Made by a program: the position numbers and the translations under genes. The notes beneath the pieces were generated by a model. It searched no databases. It saw only the letters and a program-made list of their open reading frames with translations, and was not told where the DNA came from. This document shows positions 23,965-32,250 of a stretch of DNA of 64,000 bases, in pieces (positions within the stretch are counted from its first letter, which is position 1; every line of letters begins with the position of its first letter). The DNA is from an uncultured Actinomycetes bacterium. GTDB taxonomy: Bacteria; Actinomycetota; Acidimicrobiia; Acidimicrobiales; RAAP-2. The stretch spans positions 123,850 to 187,849 of the forward strand of contig CAIKAC010000005.1 in the NCBI GenBank assembly GCA_903825305.1, in the 5' to 3' direction.

Positions 23965-25464
23965 ATGGTTCTTCCTTCCCTTCGTTTTTCAGGGCCCACT
24001 ACCACCTTCGCCTCAATCGTGATGGTGCTGGGGTTCATCGTCAGCTCGCTTCTTGCAGCTCACGCAGTGGATGCCACCCCGTCGGCACCCGTCATGGCGG
24101 TCAAGCCAGCCTTCGCATCGCCTTTGTCGCTGGCAAACTCGGTGCAGGTAGTGGGCAGCACCGTGGACGCATCTGGTAATTCCTACTTTCTCGCGACTTC
24201 TTCGATGTTCAGCGACTGCGGTCAGGGATTTATTGAAGTGTCAACAACGGGAACGGTGACGAAGCAGAATCTTTGTTACGACACCGGATCGACACACGTA
24301 TCGGCGGGTCTCATGTCAATTCAGTGGGCCACTATTGCCGGTAGTTCGTCGCTCATTGTGGCGAACGGCAACTACATCTGGGTACTTCCCACGACGGCGA
24401 CGGGCGGCACGACTACGTTCACTTTGAGCAATGACCTCTATGGCTACAACACCCTGTATTACGGGGGTGTGTTCTACGATTCGGCCAATGACACCATGTA
24501 TGTGAGTGATCTCACTGGTGGATTTGGTGTGAAGTCCTTCAGCGATGTTTCGCAGTGTGTTGCTACCCCTCAAACAGGCTCATGCGCGACTCCCCACCCT
24601 GTGTTGGCTGGCACTGGTGCTGCTGGTGGGGCCCTAACGGTTGCCGGAACGAGCGTGGTGTTTGCTGCAGAAACGACCTCGTCTCCTGCTCATGCCGAAC
24701 TTTGCAGTGGGCCGCTCTCTGGCACGGGGACGCAAACACCAACCTGCTCCACACTCGCTTCGTCGCTTGATACCTACGGGCCCCTTACGACAGATAACCA
24801 AGGCAACGTCTGGTTGGTCGCTTATAACTCCACCGTGACGAATCCTACGAGCGGTGGTCTGTCGGGAAGTCTTTATGAACTCCCCGCTGGCGCTACAAGT
24901 GCGGTGCCCGTGACGCTCAGTCCTTCGAATCTCGTCTATGCACCCCAGACCCTGGTGTGGAGCGATGCCGCCCCTTGGCATAGTGGACTCCTTGCCCTCG
25001 ACACTGCTGATATGTCCTCAGCGACTCAGCACCTCTGGGTGATGAACCCGGTACCTGCAATACCAACGGGGGTCAATGCCACAACCCCATCGCGCGGTTC
25101 AACCACGATTGCGTGGAGTGCCGCAAGCGGTGCCGCTCGCTATGTCGTCACGGCGTCCCCTGGATCTTCAACCTGTGCCATTGCCGCGCCCCAGACTTCT
25201 TGCGCCCTGACTGGTCTCGGGGCTGGCACCTATCGGGTGAGTGTGGTTGCTACCTCGTCCGCATCGGTTTCTTCAGCGCCTTCCACCACGATCACGGTGG
25301 TGGTGGCTTCGACGACGACCACGACGAGTTCAACGACGTCGACGATCAGACCAACGCCATTGCCCGATACCGGAGCACCGCTCGGAATCATCGCGCTCTG
25401 TGGATCTGGGCTGCTCTCGGCAGGAGTAGTGCTTGGTCTCAGGCGGAAAGGCTCAAGAATCTAA
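23965..25464 (+). CDS. LPXTG-anchored surface beta-propeller/Fn3 protein
   Basis: 499 residues, exported. An N-terminal hydrophobic signal (about 10-38) is followed by a repetitive beta-rich region with GNSYFLATSSM, DNTM-like and DNQGNVWLVAY motifs, suggesting a beta-propeller of the streptogramin-lyase/NHL sort (about 50-360). A fibronectin type III-like domain follows (IPTGVNATTPSRGSTTIAWS to about 445), then a Thr/Ser linker. The C-terminus is a full sortase signal: LPDTG at 466-470, a hydrophobic helix, and RRKGSRI. Its ligand is unknown. It is a predicted cell-wall-linked protein and requires an active sortase, which is not found in this window. Confidence 0.8.
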   Translation: MVLPSLRFSGPTTTFASIVMVLGFIVSSLLAAHAVDATPSAPVMAVKPAFASPLSLANSVQVVGSTVDASGNSYFLATSSMFSDCGQGFIEVSTTGTVTKQNLCYDTGSTHVSAGLMSIQWATIAGSSSLIVANGNYIWVLPTTATGGTTTFTLSNDLYGYNTLYYGGVFYDSANDTMYVSDLTGGFGVKSFSDVSQCVATPQTGSCATPHPVLAGTGAAGGALTVAGTSVVFAAETTSSPAHAELCSGPLSGTGTQTPTCSTLASSLDTYGPLTTDNQGNVWLVAYNSTVTNPTSGGLSGSLYELPAGATSAVPVTLSPSNLVYAPQTLVWSDAAPWHSGLLALDTADMSSATQHLWVMNPVPAIPTGVNATTPSRGSTTIAWSAASGAARYVVTASPGSSTCAIAAPQTSCALTGLGAGTYRVSVVATSSASVSSAPSTTITVVVASTTTTTSSTTSTIRPTPLPDTGAPLGIIALCGSGLLSAGVVLGLRRKGSRI

Positions 25465-25506
25465 GCATTCTTGAGCTGCTCATTGTCGCGATGAGCCGTC
25501 AACACC

Positions 25507-25582
25507 TGGTGGTCGAGACCGGCGTCGATCCGGTGACCTCACGCTTTTCAGGCGCGCGCTCTGCCAACTGAGCTACTCGACC
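25507..25582 (-). tRNA. tRNA-Phe (GAA)
   Basis: A 76-base cloverleaf with encoded CCA: acceptor GGTCGAG/CTCGACC, D-stem GCTC/GAGC, anticodon stem CGCGC/GCGTG with loop CTGAAAA (anticodon GAA), and T-stem ACCGG/CCGGT. The T-loop reads ATCGACG rather than the usual TTCGANN, so position 54 is A. It lies downstream of tRNA-Asp on the same strand. Confidence 0.93.
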
Positions 25583-25587
25583 AGGAA

Positions 25588-25610
25588 AGTTCTCCCGGTT
25601 AGGGAGAACT
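25588..25610 (-). other. Hairpin between tRNA-Asp and tRNA-Phe
   Basis: A perfect 9-base-pair stem (AGTTCTCCC with GGGAGAACT) and a 5-base loop fill the spacer between the two tRNA genes. No T-run follows, so a processing structure in a joint precursor is as likely as a terminator. Confidence 0.55.
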
Positions 25611-25615
25611 CCGAG

Positions 25616-25690
25616 CGGACCTGACGGGATTTGAACCCGCGACCTCCGCCTTGACAGGGCGGCGTGCACTCCAGGCTGCACCACAGGTCC
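25616..25690 (-). tRNA. tRNA-Asp (GTC)
   Basis: A 75-base cloverleaf including discriminator G: acceptor GGACCTG/CAGGTCC, D-stem GTGC/GCAC, anticodon stem CCGCC/GGCGG with loop CTGTCAA (anticodon GTC), and T-arm GCGGG-TTCAAAT-CCCGT. The CCA end is not encoded, unlike the neighbouring tRNA-Phe. Confidence 0.95.
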
Positions 25691-25766
25691 TGGTATCCAC
25701 TCACGCGCTAACGCGAGCGGATGAACATCCTACACCGCAGGCGAGCCTGCGACTCCGGGGCCCGAA

Positions 25767-26543
25767 TTACTCAAAAAGTTCTGGATCGCTTTCGACGATG
25801 GCATCCCAAAATGGTTGAAAACTGAACCATCCAGCCAAAGGAAAGGCTGTGACGTCTCGTGTGTAGCGAGCATCGTCGGGATCGATGAGCTTCGGCGTCC
25901 CGGCCGCCTCAGCGAGTAGTTGAACCTGACAGGAGCGCTCCATGGAGATAAACCAAAAGGCTGCTTCTTCCACACTTTGGCCCACCGTAAAGAGACCATG
26001 GTTTTGGTGGATTGCAGCTTTGTGGGATCCGAGGCCTGCGGCGAGCGCTTCTCCACCTTCAGATTCAAAGACCACGCGGCCACCAAAATCAGTGACGAGC
26101 GCATGGTCTTCGAAGAAGATGCAGGCATCTTGCGTGATGGGGTCGAGCAGTTTGCCCAGTGATGAAAATGCTTTGCCGTAGATCGAGTGAGCGTGGGCGG
26201 CGGCGATCACATCGGGTCGAGCCTTGTGAACGGCTCCATGGATGATGAAGGCCGCTTTGTTGACGGGTCGATCGCCGTGGATGACCTCGCCGTCGTGATT
26301 CACGAGAAGCAGATCTGAAACGCGCACCTGAGAGAAATTCATGCCGAAAGGATTGACCCAAAAGTGATCGGTGTCGACGGGGTCACGCACGGTGATGTGA
26401 CCGGCCACGCCTTCTGAGAAGCCCAGCTTTCCAAAAACTCGAAGGGCACCCGCAAGTCGTTGCTTACGATGTTCGCGTTCTTCTTCCAACGTGTCGAAGA
26501 CCGGCATGTGGGTGGCGCGAGCGCGCCGGTGATTGATGGCCAT
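25767..26543 (-). CDS. Class II aldolase/adducin-family protein
   Basis: 258 residues with the zinc-dependent class II aldolase/adducin fold. Seen are GVAGHITVRDP, VNPFGMNFSQ, the metal-binding AHAHSIYGKAFSSLG (HxH) and IHQNHGLFTVG with a further histidine. Family members include fuculose-, rhamnulose- and methylthioribulose-phosphate enzymes, and also adducin-like forms of unknown substrate; the present length and sequence match the large unspecified actinobacterial group. ATG 26543 has TACGAT six bases upstream. It is divergent from the DUF2156 gene with overlapping promoter space. Confidence 0.88.
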   Translation of the reverse strand: MAINHRRARATHMPVFDTLEEEREHRKQRLAGALRVFGKLGFSEGVAGHITVRDPVDTDHFWVNPFGMNFSQVRVSDLLLVNHDGEVIHGDRPVNKAAFIIHGAVHKARPDVIAAAHAHSIYGKAFSSLGKLLDPITQDACIFFEDHALVTDFGGRVVFESEGGEALAAGLGSHKAAIHQNHGLFTVGQSVEEAAFWFISMERSCQVQLLAEAAGTPKLIDPDDARYTRDVTAFPLAGWFSFQPFWDAIVESDPELFE

Positions 26544-26549
26544 AGTTGA

Positions 26550-26555
26550 ATCGTA
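26550..26555 (-). promoter_or_regulatory. -10 element of class II aldolase gene (leaderless)
   Basis: TACGAT on the minus strand, six bases before ATG 26543. Confidence 0.5.
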
Positions 26556-26576
26556 GGCCGATAGGTCGATGGGTTC

Positions 26577-26582
26577 TAGGGT
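26577..26582 (+). promoter_or_regulatory. -10 element of DUF2156 gene
   Basis: TAGGGT eight bases before ATG 26591; it supports that start over the upstream TTG 26546. Confidence 0.45.
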
Positions 26583-26590
26583 TAATCCTG

Positions 26591-27598
26591 ATGTTCGAGG
26601 CAGCCCATGGCAATGTCGTGCCCTTGGAGGTAGTCCGTCGCGACGTGACGGCCATCTTGGCTGAACATGCTCACCAAGCGGGCCAGTTCAGCGTGCTCGG
26701 ACCTGATCCATGGCACGTCATCATGAACGCAAAGCGCAGCGGTTTCATTGCTTTCCTCGAAGCGCGGCGAGCCATTGTGTCGTGGCGTTCTCCCGTGGGA
26801 ATAGATGCTGAGACTCGCGCAGCACTGCTGAGGGACCTCAAGAATCATGCCGAAAGGTCAAACAAGGCGCTGTACGTGCTGGAAGTCGATCAAGCTACGG
26901 CCGATGCTGGGGTTGATGACGGCATGATCGCGCTCCAAATTGGGTTCGAGGCCTATCTTGATCTTGCGTCGTGGTCACTGCGTGGCAAGCGCCGCGAAAA
27001 AGTCCGCCTCGCCATGAACTTTGCCGCTCGCCATGGCGTGAGTTGGCGAGAGGCGCATCCACAGAGCACCGATGCTGATGCGTTGGGATTGGAAGCAGTT
27101 GAACGGTTGTGGAAAGCAGAGCGCAAAGAACGAACAGTCGATTCATTCCTTCGCACCTCTTGGTCTGAACTCATGGCATCTCGTCGTTATTTCGTGGCCG
27201 AACATGATGGTCGGATTGTGGCCTCCATCGCTTGCTCGCCAGTCTCGTCATCTGGCTGGTATCTCCAAGATCCCGTGAGAGAACCGAGCGCCCTGCGCGG
27301 TGCGCTCGAAGGTGCAATGGCCTTAAGCCTCGATACCTTTAGAGATGAGGGCTACCAGGTGGCATCCAATGGGCCGTTACCGTTTTGGAGCCCAACGGGT
27401 GAGACCAAGCAGGAGTACCAGTTGGGGTTTCTAGGTAATCGCCTCGTAAGCGTGTTTGACCATCGCTACCGCTTTGCCGGAATTAATCAGTTTCGCTCCA
27501 AGTTCGAGCCCGACTGGATTGAACCTGCGGTGGTGTTGCGATCTCGGAGAGCCTTGTCACCGGGCAAGATCGCTTCACTGATCAAGATGGTGAGTTAA
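26591..27598 (+). CDS. DUF2156 (GNAT-like, lysylphosphatidylglycerol synthetase C-domain) protein
   Basis: About 335 residues matching the stand-alone cytosolic catalytic domain of the DUF2156/MprF family: VLGPDPWHVIMNAKRSGFI, ALQIGFEAYLDLASWSLRGK, KVRLAMNFAARHGVSWREA, then DGRIVASIACSP. It has a tandem GNAT-like fold and would transfer an aminoacyl or acyl group; the acceptor is unknown. No membrane domain is attached, unlike true MprF. A TTG start at 26546 would add 15 residues, but ATG 26591 with an upstream -10 is more credible. The stop shares four bases with the convergent DUF1295 gene. Confidence 0.82.
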   Translation: MFEAAHGNVVPLEVVRRDVTAILAEHAHQAGQFSVLGPDPWHVIMNAKRSGFIAFLEARRAIVSWRSPVGIDAETRAALLRDLKNHAERSNKALYVLEVDQATADAGVDDGMIALQIGFEAYLDLASWSLRGKRREKVRLAMNFAARHGVSWREAHPQSTDADALGLEAVERLWKAERKERTVDSFLRTSWSELMASRRYFVAEHDGRIVASIACSPVSSSGWYLQDPVREPSALRGALEGAMALSLDTFRDEGYQVASNGPLPFWSPTGETKQEYQLGFLGNRLVSVFDHRYRFAGINQFRSKFEPDWIEPAVVLRSRRALSPGKIASLIKMVS

Positions 27599-28443
27599 CT
27601 CCCTGCAGAGGCCGACCTTCTCTTGTTGAACCAAGGGATTACCGCCGACGTGCTGGCTTGATAGCCGGCGTATTCGGGATATTTCGAACGAGAGATCTTC
27701 TCGGTGAAACGAGTTGAGCCTTCAAAGAGCAGCGAGAGCAACACAGCGCCGAGCACCGTCCATTGCCACAGTGAGCCAACAGCAACGACGGCGATGAAGA
27801 ACAGCAGCCACCACTGAGCAATTTCAAAGAAGTAATTGGGGTGGCGCGAATAGCGAAAAAGTCCGGTGGTGAGAAAATTCGCCGTGGGAGTCTGACCGGC
27901 CTCGAGTTGTGCGTGTTTGGTCTTGTGGAAATTCCATTGCTGCTGATCAGCAATCATCTCGCCAAGCGTGCAGAGCACAAACAAGACCGCAATGACGTAG
28001 ACCCAGACACTGACAGTCGGGCTGCTTGTGGTGTTCGCCCAACTTCCCTGATGATGCTGAAACACAGTCCAGGCGGGCAGGGTAATGAGCAGCAACAAGA
28101 TGTTCTGGTAAATGGTGATGAAGAAGATATTGAAGAGCTGGAACTGGGTCTTGCTCATCGATTGACGCAATACCTCCCAGCGATAATCCTCCATGCCTGA
28201 GTAACCACCCTTGCGCGCAAAGTTAAAGGTGAGCCGTGCACCCCACATGGTGGCGACTACTGCCATGAGATTGAGCGTGATGCTGTGCAAATGAGCGCTA
28301 CAGGCAAAGACCCAGAGGTACATAAAGGGAATGATCGACCAGATCCGGTCAACCCAAGACGTGTCTCCGGTGAGTATCGAGAGCAGCCACACACCGACGC
28401 ACGCACCCGCGCAAATAATCAGATTGATCTCAAGGGGATTCAT
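27595..28443 (-). CDS. DUF1295 integral membrane protein (steroid 5-alpha-reductase-like)
   Basis: 282 residues with about seven hydrophobic helices. The C-terminal signature LFRYSRHPNYFFEIAQWW, followed by EKISRSKYPEYAGYQ, defines the DUF1295/ICMT-like steroid reductase superfamily; GARLTFNFARKGGYSGMEDYRW is also typical. Relatives reduce lipid enones with NADPH or methylate; the substrate is unknown. ATG 28443 has TACGAT seven bases upstream, indicating a leaderless mRNA. Its stop codon shares four bases with the DUF2156 gene stop. Confidence 0.88.
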   Translation of the reverse strand: MNPLEINLIICAGACVGVWLLSILTGDTSWVDRIWSIIPFMYLWVFACSAHLHSITLNLMAVVATMWGARLTFNFARKGGYSGMEDYRWEVLRQSMSKTQFQLFNIFFITIYQNILLLLITLPAWTVFQHHQGSWANTTSSPTVSVWVYVIAVLFVLCTLGEMIADQQQWNFHKTKHAQLEAGQTPTANFLTTGLFRYSRHPNYFFEIAQWWLLFFIAVVAVGSLWQWTVLGAVLLSLLFEGSTRFTEKISRSKYPEYAGYQASTSAVIPWFNKRRSASAGS

Positions 28444-28450
28444 GATCTTG

Positions 28451-28456
28451 ATCGTA
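28451..28456 (-). promoter_or_regulatory. -10 element of DUF1295 gene (leaderless)
   Basis: TACGAT on the minus strand, seven bases before ATG 28443. Confidence 0.5.
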
Positions 28457-28487
28457 TTGCCACGACACCAAAATTCGTGGGAGTCGC

Positions 28488-29009
28488 TTAGTAGCCAGTC
28501 GCCCCATCGATGCTTTGGCGAATCAGATCAGCATGGCCACAGTGGCGCGCGTATTCCTCAATCATGTGATTCAGTACCCAGCGAAGACTTACCTTCCCGT
28601 GATGTGTGTCGCCGATCGAGAGATCGTCAAGGTCCCGAGCGGCTATCTCGGCATCACTCGCAGCGCAGGTACCTTCAAAGATGGCCATGACTTCGGCCAA
28701 CGAATGGCTCTCGAGATCGTCAAAGTCGCCGTCTTGATCTTCCCGAGAGATGAATTTCCAGGTGACCTTGTTGCCCGGCATAATTCGCTCGAACCAGTGT
28801 TGCTCGGCCGTAACGGCGTGACGGATGAGGCCAAGCAAGGTCATGTTGGTTGCAGGTACTGAGCGGGTGGTGAGCTGATCAAAGGTCAAGCCCGCACACT
28901 TGTTCACCAAGGTTTGGCGGTAAAAGGTGAGATATCCCGTGAGGGTCTCTCGTTCGCTGCCTTGCTCGGGCACACTGAATCTCGGTTCAATAGCTTCAAT
29001 CATGTTCAT
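28488..29009 (-). CDS. DinB/DUF664 family protein
   Basis: About 173 residues forming the four-helix DinB-like fold. SERETLTGYLTFYRQTL, SMTLLGLIRH-like NMTLLGLIRHAV and the C-terminal SLRWVLNHMIEEYARHCGHADLIR are characteristic of the DUF664 (mini-circle protein) group; histidines in these segments would bind a metal. Members act as thiol-dependent metalloenzymes (mycothiol-linked in actinobacteria) or have unknown function. The frame extends upstream to a TTG at 29027, overlapping the next gene; ATG 29009 better fits homologous N-termini. It is probably co-transcribed with the DUF1479 gene. Confidence 0.82.
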   Translation of the reverse strand: MNMIEAIEPRFSVPEQGSERETLTGYLTFYRQTLVNKCAGLTFDQLTTRSVPATNMTLLGLIRHAVTAEQHWFERIMPGNKVTWKFISREDQDGDFDDLESHSLAEVMAIFEGTCAASDAEIAARDLDDLSIGDTHHGKVSLRWVLNHMIEEYARHCGHADLIRQSIDGATGY

Positions 29010-29014
29010 TGGTG

Positions 29015-30277
29015 TCACGACTCCCAACTCAGGCCCAGTTGTGCTTGGCCCCGTTCATTCAAATCTGCAAATGTCGCACGATTTTGCCACGAGATTTCGT
29101 AGTCTTCATTGGCAAAGTCTCGTGGACTCCTTCCTTCTGAGAAAGCCTCACCACATTGGCGGGCATAGGCTTCATTTTTGTCACACCACGGGCTCGCCGG
29201 GATGTACATGACGTTGCCCCAACCTTGCTGATTGAAAACAGGTCCCACCGAATGGATCATGTCGCAGTGCCACCACACCGTGTCCCCAGGTTCAACGTCC
29301 GGGATGGGCACGAGCCCATTAAAGAGCTCTGCGTGGTAGCGCTCAAAGATGCCAAGCGTCTGAGAGGGCCCCGCGCCACAAAGATCATCATCGTCAATAT
29401 CTGATTGAAGTGCGCGCAGTAACTGATAGGTAATGGCTTCGGGAATAGGGATGGTGTGGAGTACTCCTTGATCGGATTTCATATCCGACAGAGCCGTCCA
29501 TCCTTGGAAGGTGCGAAAGGTCGAGCAGCGCCTTGGCGTGTCGTACTCTTCGACAAGCGGTCGGTACGCTCCATCCCATGGGTCATAGCGGTCTGGATTG
29601 CCTTGATAGATGTGTCGGAAGACCTGATGGTAGGCAGGCTCAAGCCAGCGTTCTAGGGCCCCAGAATCCGAGTGGGGAGAGAGGCCGTCGGAATTGGTCC
29701 CAGGAGGCCGGCGACGGATGCGATCGGGGTAGTGCGAATCACGCGTGGGATCGAACCACACACGACCCTCCGATTCATGTCGCCAGAAGGAGTTCATGAA
29801 CCGTCGGGTTAGAGCCATGTTGTCGTCTTGTCGAGCTTCGATCTGAGGTTTTGACCAATAAATGGGAAAGATGGAGGGTCGAGTTTTGGCTAGAGACGTA
29901 AAGAATCCGTCGTCTCGATATTCATAGGTCTCGAAGAAGCGGTTCTCCTCGAGATAGGCCGCGAGTTGGTCATCCCACGCTTGCGCTTGTTCTCGGGGGA
30001 AGGTTCCCCGGACTACGGCACAGCCGAATCGCTTAACCGCAACTTTGCTTGCATCTGAAACCGTATTAGCGGCGATGTCTGAGAAATTGACTTCTGGCCA
30101 CACCGAGGAACCTTGTGCTTGAAGGACTCTAATTTCTTCTATGCGGTCGAGTACCTGTGCGCGAACGATCTCAAAGGCTCCAGCCACGTCACCGATACTG
30201 CTTCGAAGTTTCTGTTTGGTTGCCGCGATCGTGGCTGGAATATCGGCGGGCACTTGCGGTGGGCTGGTGTGCGACAC
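29015..30277 (-). CDS. DUF1479 (YbiU-like) 2-oxoglutarate/Fe(II) dioxygenase-fold protein
   Basis: 420 residues matching the DUF1479 family (E. coli YbiU), a cupin-like fold related to Fe(II)/2-oxoglutarate oxygenases. Visible marks are GCAVVRGTFPREQA, PSIFPIYWSKPQIEARQ, SPHSDSGALERWLEP (candidate HxD metal pair), CSTFRTFQGWTALSD and the distal WWHCDMIHSVGPV. The substrate is unknown. GTG 30277 follows a GAGGAG ribosome site. The downstream DinB gene begins at its end, giving a two-gene unit. Confidence 0.87.
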   Translation of the reverse strand: MSHTSPPQVPADIPATIAATKQKLRSSIGDVAGAFEIVRAQVLDRIEEIRVLQAQGSSVWPEVNFSDIAANTVSDASKVAVKRFGCAVVRGTFPREQAQAWDDQLAAYLEENRFFETYEYRDDGFFTSLAKTRPSIFPIYWSKPQIEARQDDNMALTRRFMNSFWRHESEGRVWFDPTRDSHYPDRIRRRPPGTNSDGLSPHSDSGALERWLEPAYHQVFRHIYQGNPDRYDPWDGAYRPLVEEYDTPRRCSTFRTFQGWTALSDMKSDQGVLHTIPIPEAITYQLLRALQSDIDDDDLCGAGPSQTLGIFERYHAELFNGLVPIPDVEPGDTVWWHCDMIHSVGPVFNQQGWGNVMYIPASPWCDKNEAYARQCGEAFSEGRSPRDFANEDYEISWQNRATFADLNERGQAQLGLSWES

Positions 30278-30380
30278 GGATGACTCCTCTTCGCAATTCG
30301 GTGCCCAAAGCGTAGCGAAAGCGCCCTCGTCACGCCTGAGTGCGTCGAAATGCGAACGAGGGGGATGGTCCTCGCAATCG

Positions 30381-30764
30381 TTATCCCTGATCCAGAATCA
30401 AGCAAAAAGGATGACCGACAGGGTCAAGGAACACCCGAAATGATTCGCCTGGCTGATGCTCAGCCTTTCGTGCGCCGATGCTCAAGGCATGGTGTTCCGC
30501 TTCGTCAAGGTCATCGACAGCAAAGTCCAGATGGATCTGTTGAGGAACCGAACCCCCAGGCCACGTCGGAGCAAGGTAATTGTCGACGCGCTGAAAGCTC
30601 AGGGTGGGACCAGACCCATGAACAAGATCAATGCCAGGTATCTCGGCAGGGTCATAGCCCGGCCATGTCTCTACAGGAATACCAGTCAAGGCTGAATAGA
30701 AGCTGGCCAATGCAAAGGGATCTGGGCAGTCGAGGGCAATGAGGTGGAGGCGAGGGAAGTTCAC
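30381..30764 (-). CDS. Glyoxalase-like VOC superfamily protein
   Basis: 127 residues with the paired beta-alpha-beta-beta-beta modules of the VOC fold: LHLIALDCPDPFALASFYSA, then LDFAVDDLDEAEHHALSIGA and FRVFLDPVGHPFCLILDQ. This is the single-domain Glyoxalase_6-like type common in actinobacteria. Metal ligands cannot be settled by eye and no substrate is proposed. The GTG start has a TGGAGA ribosome site nearby. Confidence 0.85.
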   Translation of the reverse strand: MNFPRLHLIALDCPDPFALASFYSALTGIPVETWPGYDPAEIPGIDLVHGSGPTLSFQRVDNYLAPTWPGGSVPQQIHLDFAVDDLDEAEHHALSIGARKAEHQPGESFRVFLDPVGHPFCLILDQG

Positions 30765-31060
30765 GTCATGATCTCCAGAAGGTTATGCATCTCAGATACC
30801 GGTAGTAAAAAGAAATTGGTTAAAGGCCGGGGCAACCAATGGTGCAGGTATCGCTGGCACCAACGGCAGGTTTCGATCCTAATCAGAACAAGCGCTTGAC
30901 AACATTTCAATGCCTTCAATGCCTTCAATGCTTGCAGCGATCCGTCCTTGTTGGCCTAGAAAATGCTGAATCCCCAAAAGCAAAATGCTTACTACCAAGA
31001 CACAGGCACCTTATGGAGAGGTGTAGGAAACCAAAGGCCTAACTCCGGTACGCTTAGAGC
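30765..31060. other. Intergenic region with short tandem repeat
   Basis: 296 bases between the VOC gene and the LPSTG surface-protein gene. It holds a 9-base direct repeat (TTCAATGCC-type, about 2.8 copies, 30907-30931). A -10 hexamer TACGCT (31049-31054) lies just before the downstream start. No credible gene. Confidence 0.5.
31049..31054 (+). promoter_or_regulatory. -10 element of LPSTG surface protein gene (leaderless)
   Basis: TACGCT six bases before ATG 31061. Confidence 0.5.
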
Positions 31061-32236
31061 ATGAACGCAGCATCTCTCGAATCACACGGCACCGAGATCC
31101 ATGACGTCTCGCCCCGCAAGGGCACCTTGTCGCGCGCGACCTTGGCTCTTGGAGTGGGTGCCATGGCATCGGCCGTACCAGTGGCGGGAATGGCTGTTAA
31201 TGCGGGGGCCGCAACCTCAGCCACTCACGACGCACACGCAATCCACGATGCTGCGGTGACCGCCAGTCAATATGAGTCCTGCACGCCATACTTTGGTCTG
31301 GGCAAAGGTACGGCGGAATTGGCAAAGTTCACCATTGAAGACCCGAACCATGTGCTGAGCACGCCTGCGGTCCTTGGCACCGATCTCATTCCCTTGATTA
31401 CGGTCTCGGACGGTACCCACACGGTGACCTGTGCTCCGACGCTTGCGTGGACCAATCAACAAGATTGGGCAACAAGCACAAACAATTCCTTTGGCATGAG
31501 TAACTGGCCGGCCACCGATGGGGCGTTTAGTTACCCAGGCGATGGGTATTACGCGGTTCCCATGGTTGGTGTTTCTTACACCTTGACTCAGACCCTCTCA
31601 GGATCGCCAACCGGAGCCATGACGCCAACTTCGGTGACGGTCAGTTACGGATCCAATTTGCCCTCTGATGTTCGAGTGGCCACTTTCCCGTCCGCGATCG
31701 CCACGACGGTGGATCCCTCAACATCTTTTGGCAGCATCAGTCCGAGCAGCACGGTGGGGCAAGCCTTGATTGCCAAGGTAAGCAATGCCATCCCGAACTC
31801 TGACACGAATAAAGCAGCAGAAATCGCTCTGTTTTCAGATCTCATGCAAAACGGTTCTAATGCCTGCGCCAGTACTTATGGAGGGGGAGATCAAACCTCA
31901 GCCGTGTTTACGGGCCTCACCAGCGCGATTCAATCACTCTTTACCTCAACCAACACCACGGTGAATCCCAACTGCAGCTTCCTTGGATTTACCGGATTTA
32001 TCATGCTCCAAGCAGTCGGCATGGATCTCAGAGCTCACAACAACCTCATTCACTTTGCCTTAACGTCGACCGCTTCGACCACGACGACGACGACATCTCC
32101 AACTACCACCACGACGACACCGACCTTGCCGTCAACGGGTAGCGATCAAGGATTGCTCGCGGGTATTGCTGTGGCACTCGTAGCAATTGGTGGCCTTGTC
32201 CTTGGCATTCGACGCCGCAGCCGTCGAGTTTCGTAG
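31061..32236 (+). CDS. LPXTG-anchored surface protein, unknown function
   Basis: 391 residues. A 20-residue polar N-terminus precedes a hydrophobic export signal (about 24-50, ending AGAATSATH). The mature region is rich in Thr, Ser, Asn and Tyr with scattered cysteines and SNNSFGMSNWP, FSYPGDGYYAVPMVGVSYT segments; no family is recognised. A Thr linker (about 336-355) leads to the sorting signal LPSTG at 356-360, a hydrophobic helix, and RRRSRRVS. It shares the linker-LPXTG-helix-arginine layout with the protein at 23965, so both are probably linked to the wall by the same sortase. Confidence 0.78.
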   Translation: MNAASLESHGTEIHDVSPRKGTLSRATLALGVGAMASAVPVAGMAVNAGAATSATHDAHAIHDAAVTASQYESCTPYFGLGKGTAELAKFTIEDPNHVLSTPAVLGTDLIPLITVSDGTHTVTCAPTLAWTNQQDWATSTNNSFGMSNWPATDGAFSYPGDGYYAVPMVGVSYTLTQTLSGSPTGAMTPTSVTVSYGSNLPSDVRVATFPSAIATTVDPSTSFGSISPSSTVGQALIAKVSNAIPNSDTNKAAEIALFSDLMQNGSNACASTYGGGDQTSAVFTGLTSAIQSLFTSTNTTVNPNCSFLGFTGFIMLQAVGMDLRAHNNLIHFALTSTASTTTTTTSPTTTTTTPTLPSTGSDQGLLAGIAVALVAIGGLVLGIRRRSRRVS

Positions 32237-32250
32237 CGCACTCGCCATCG

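Noticed and set aside
25736..25751. CGCAGGC-GA-GCCTGCG as a terminator of the aldolase gene
   Set aside because: The loop is only two bases and there is no T-run, so it is not a convincing intrinsic terminator.
30839..31042. Short plus-strand frame upstream of the LPSTG protein
   Set aside because: It contains a CLQCLQCLQ artefact of the 9-base repeat and has no ribosome site or recognisable similarity.
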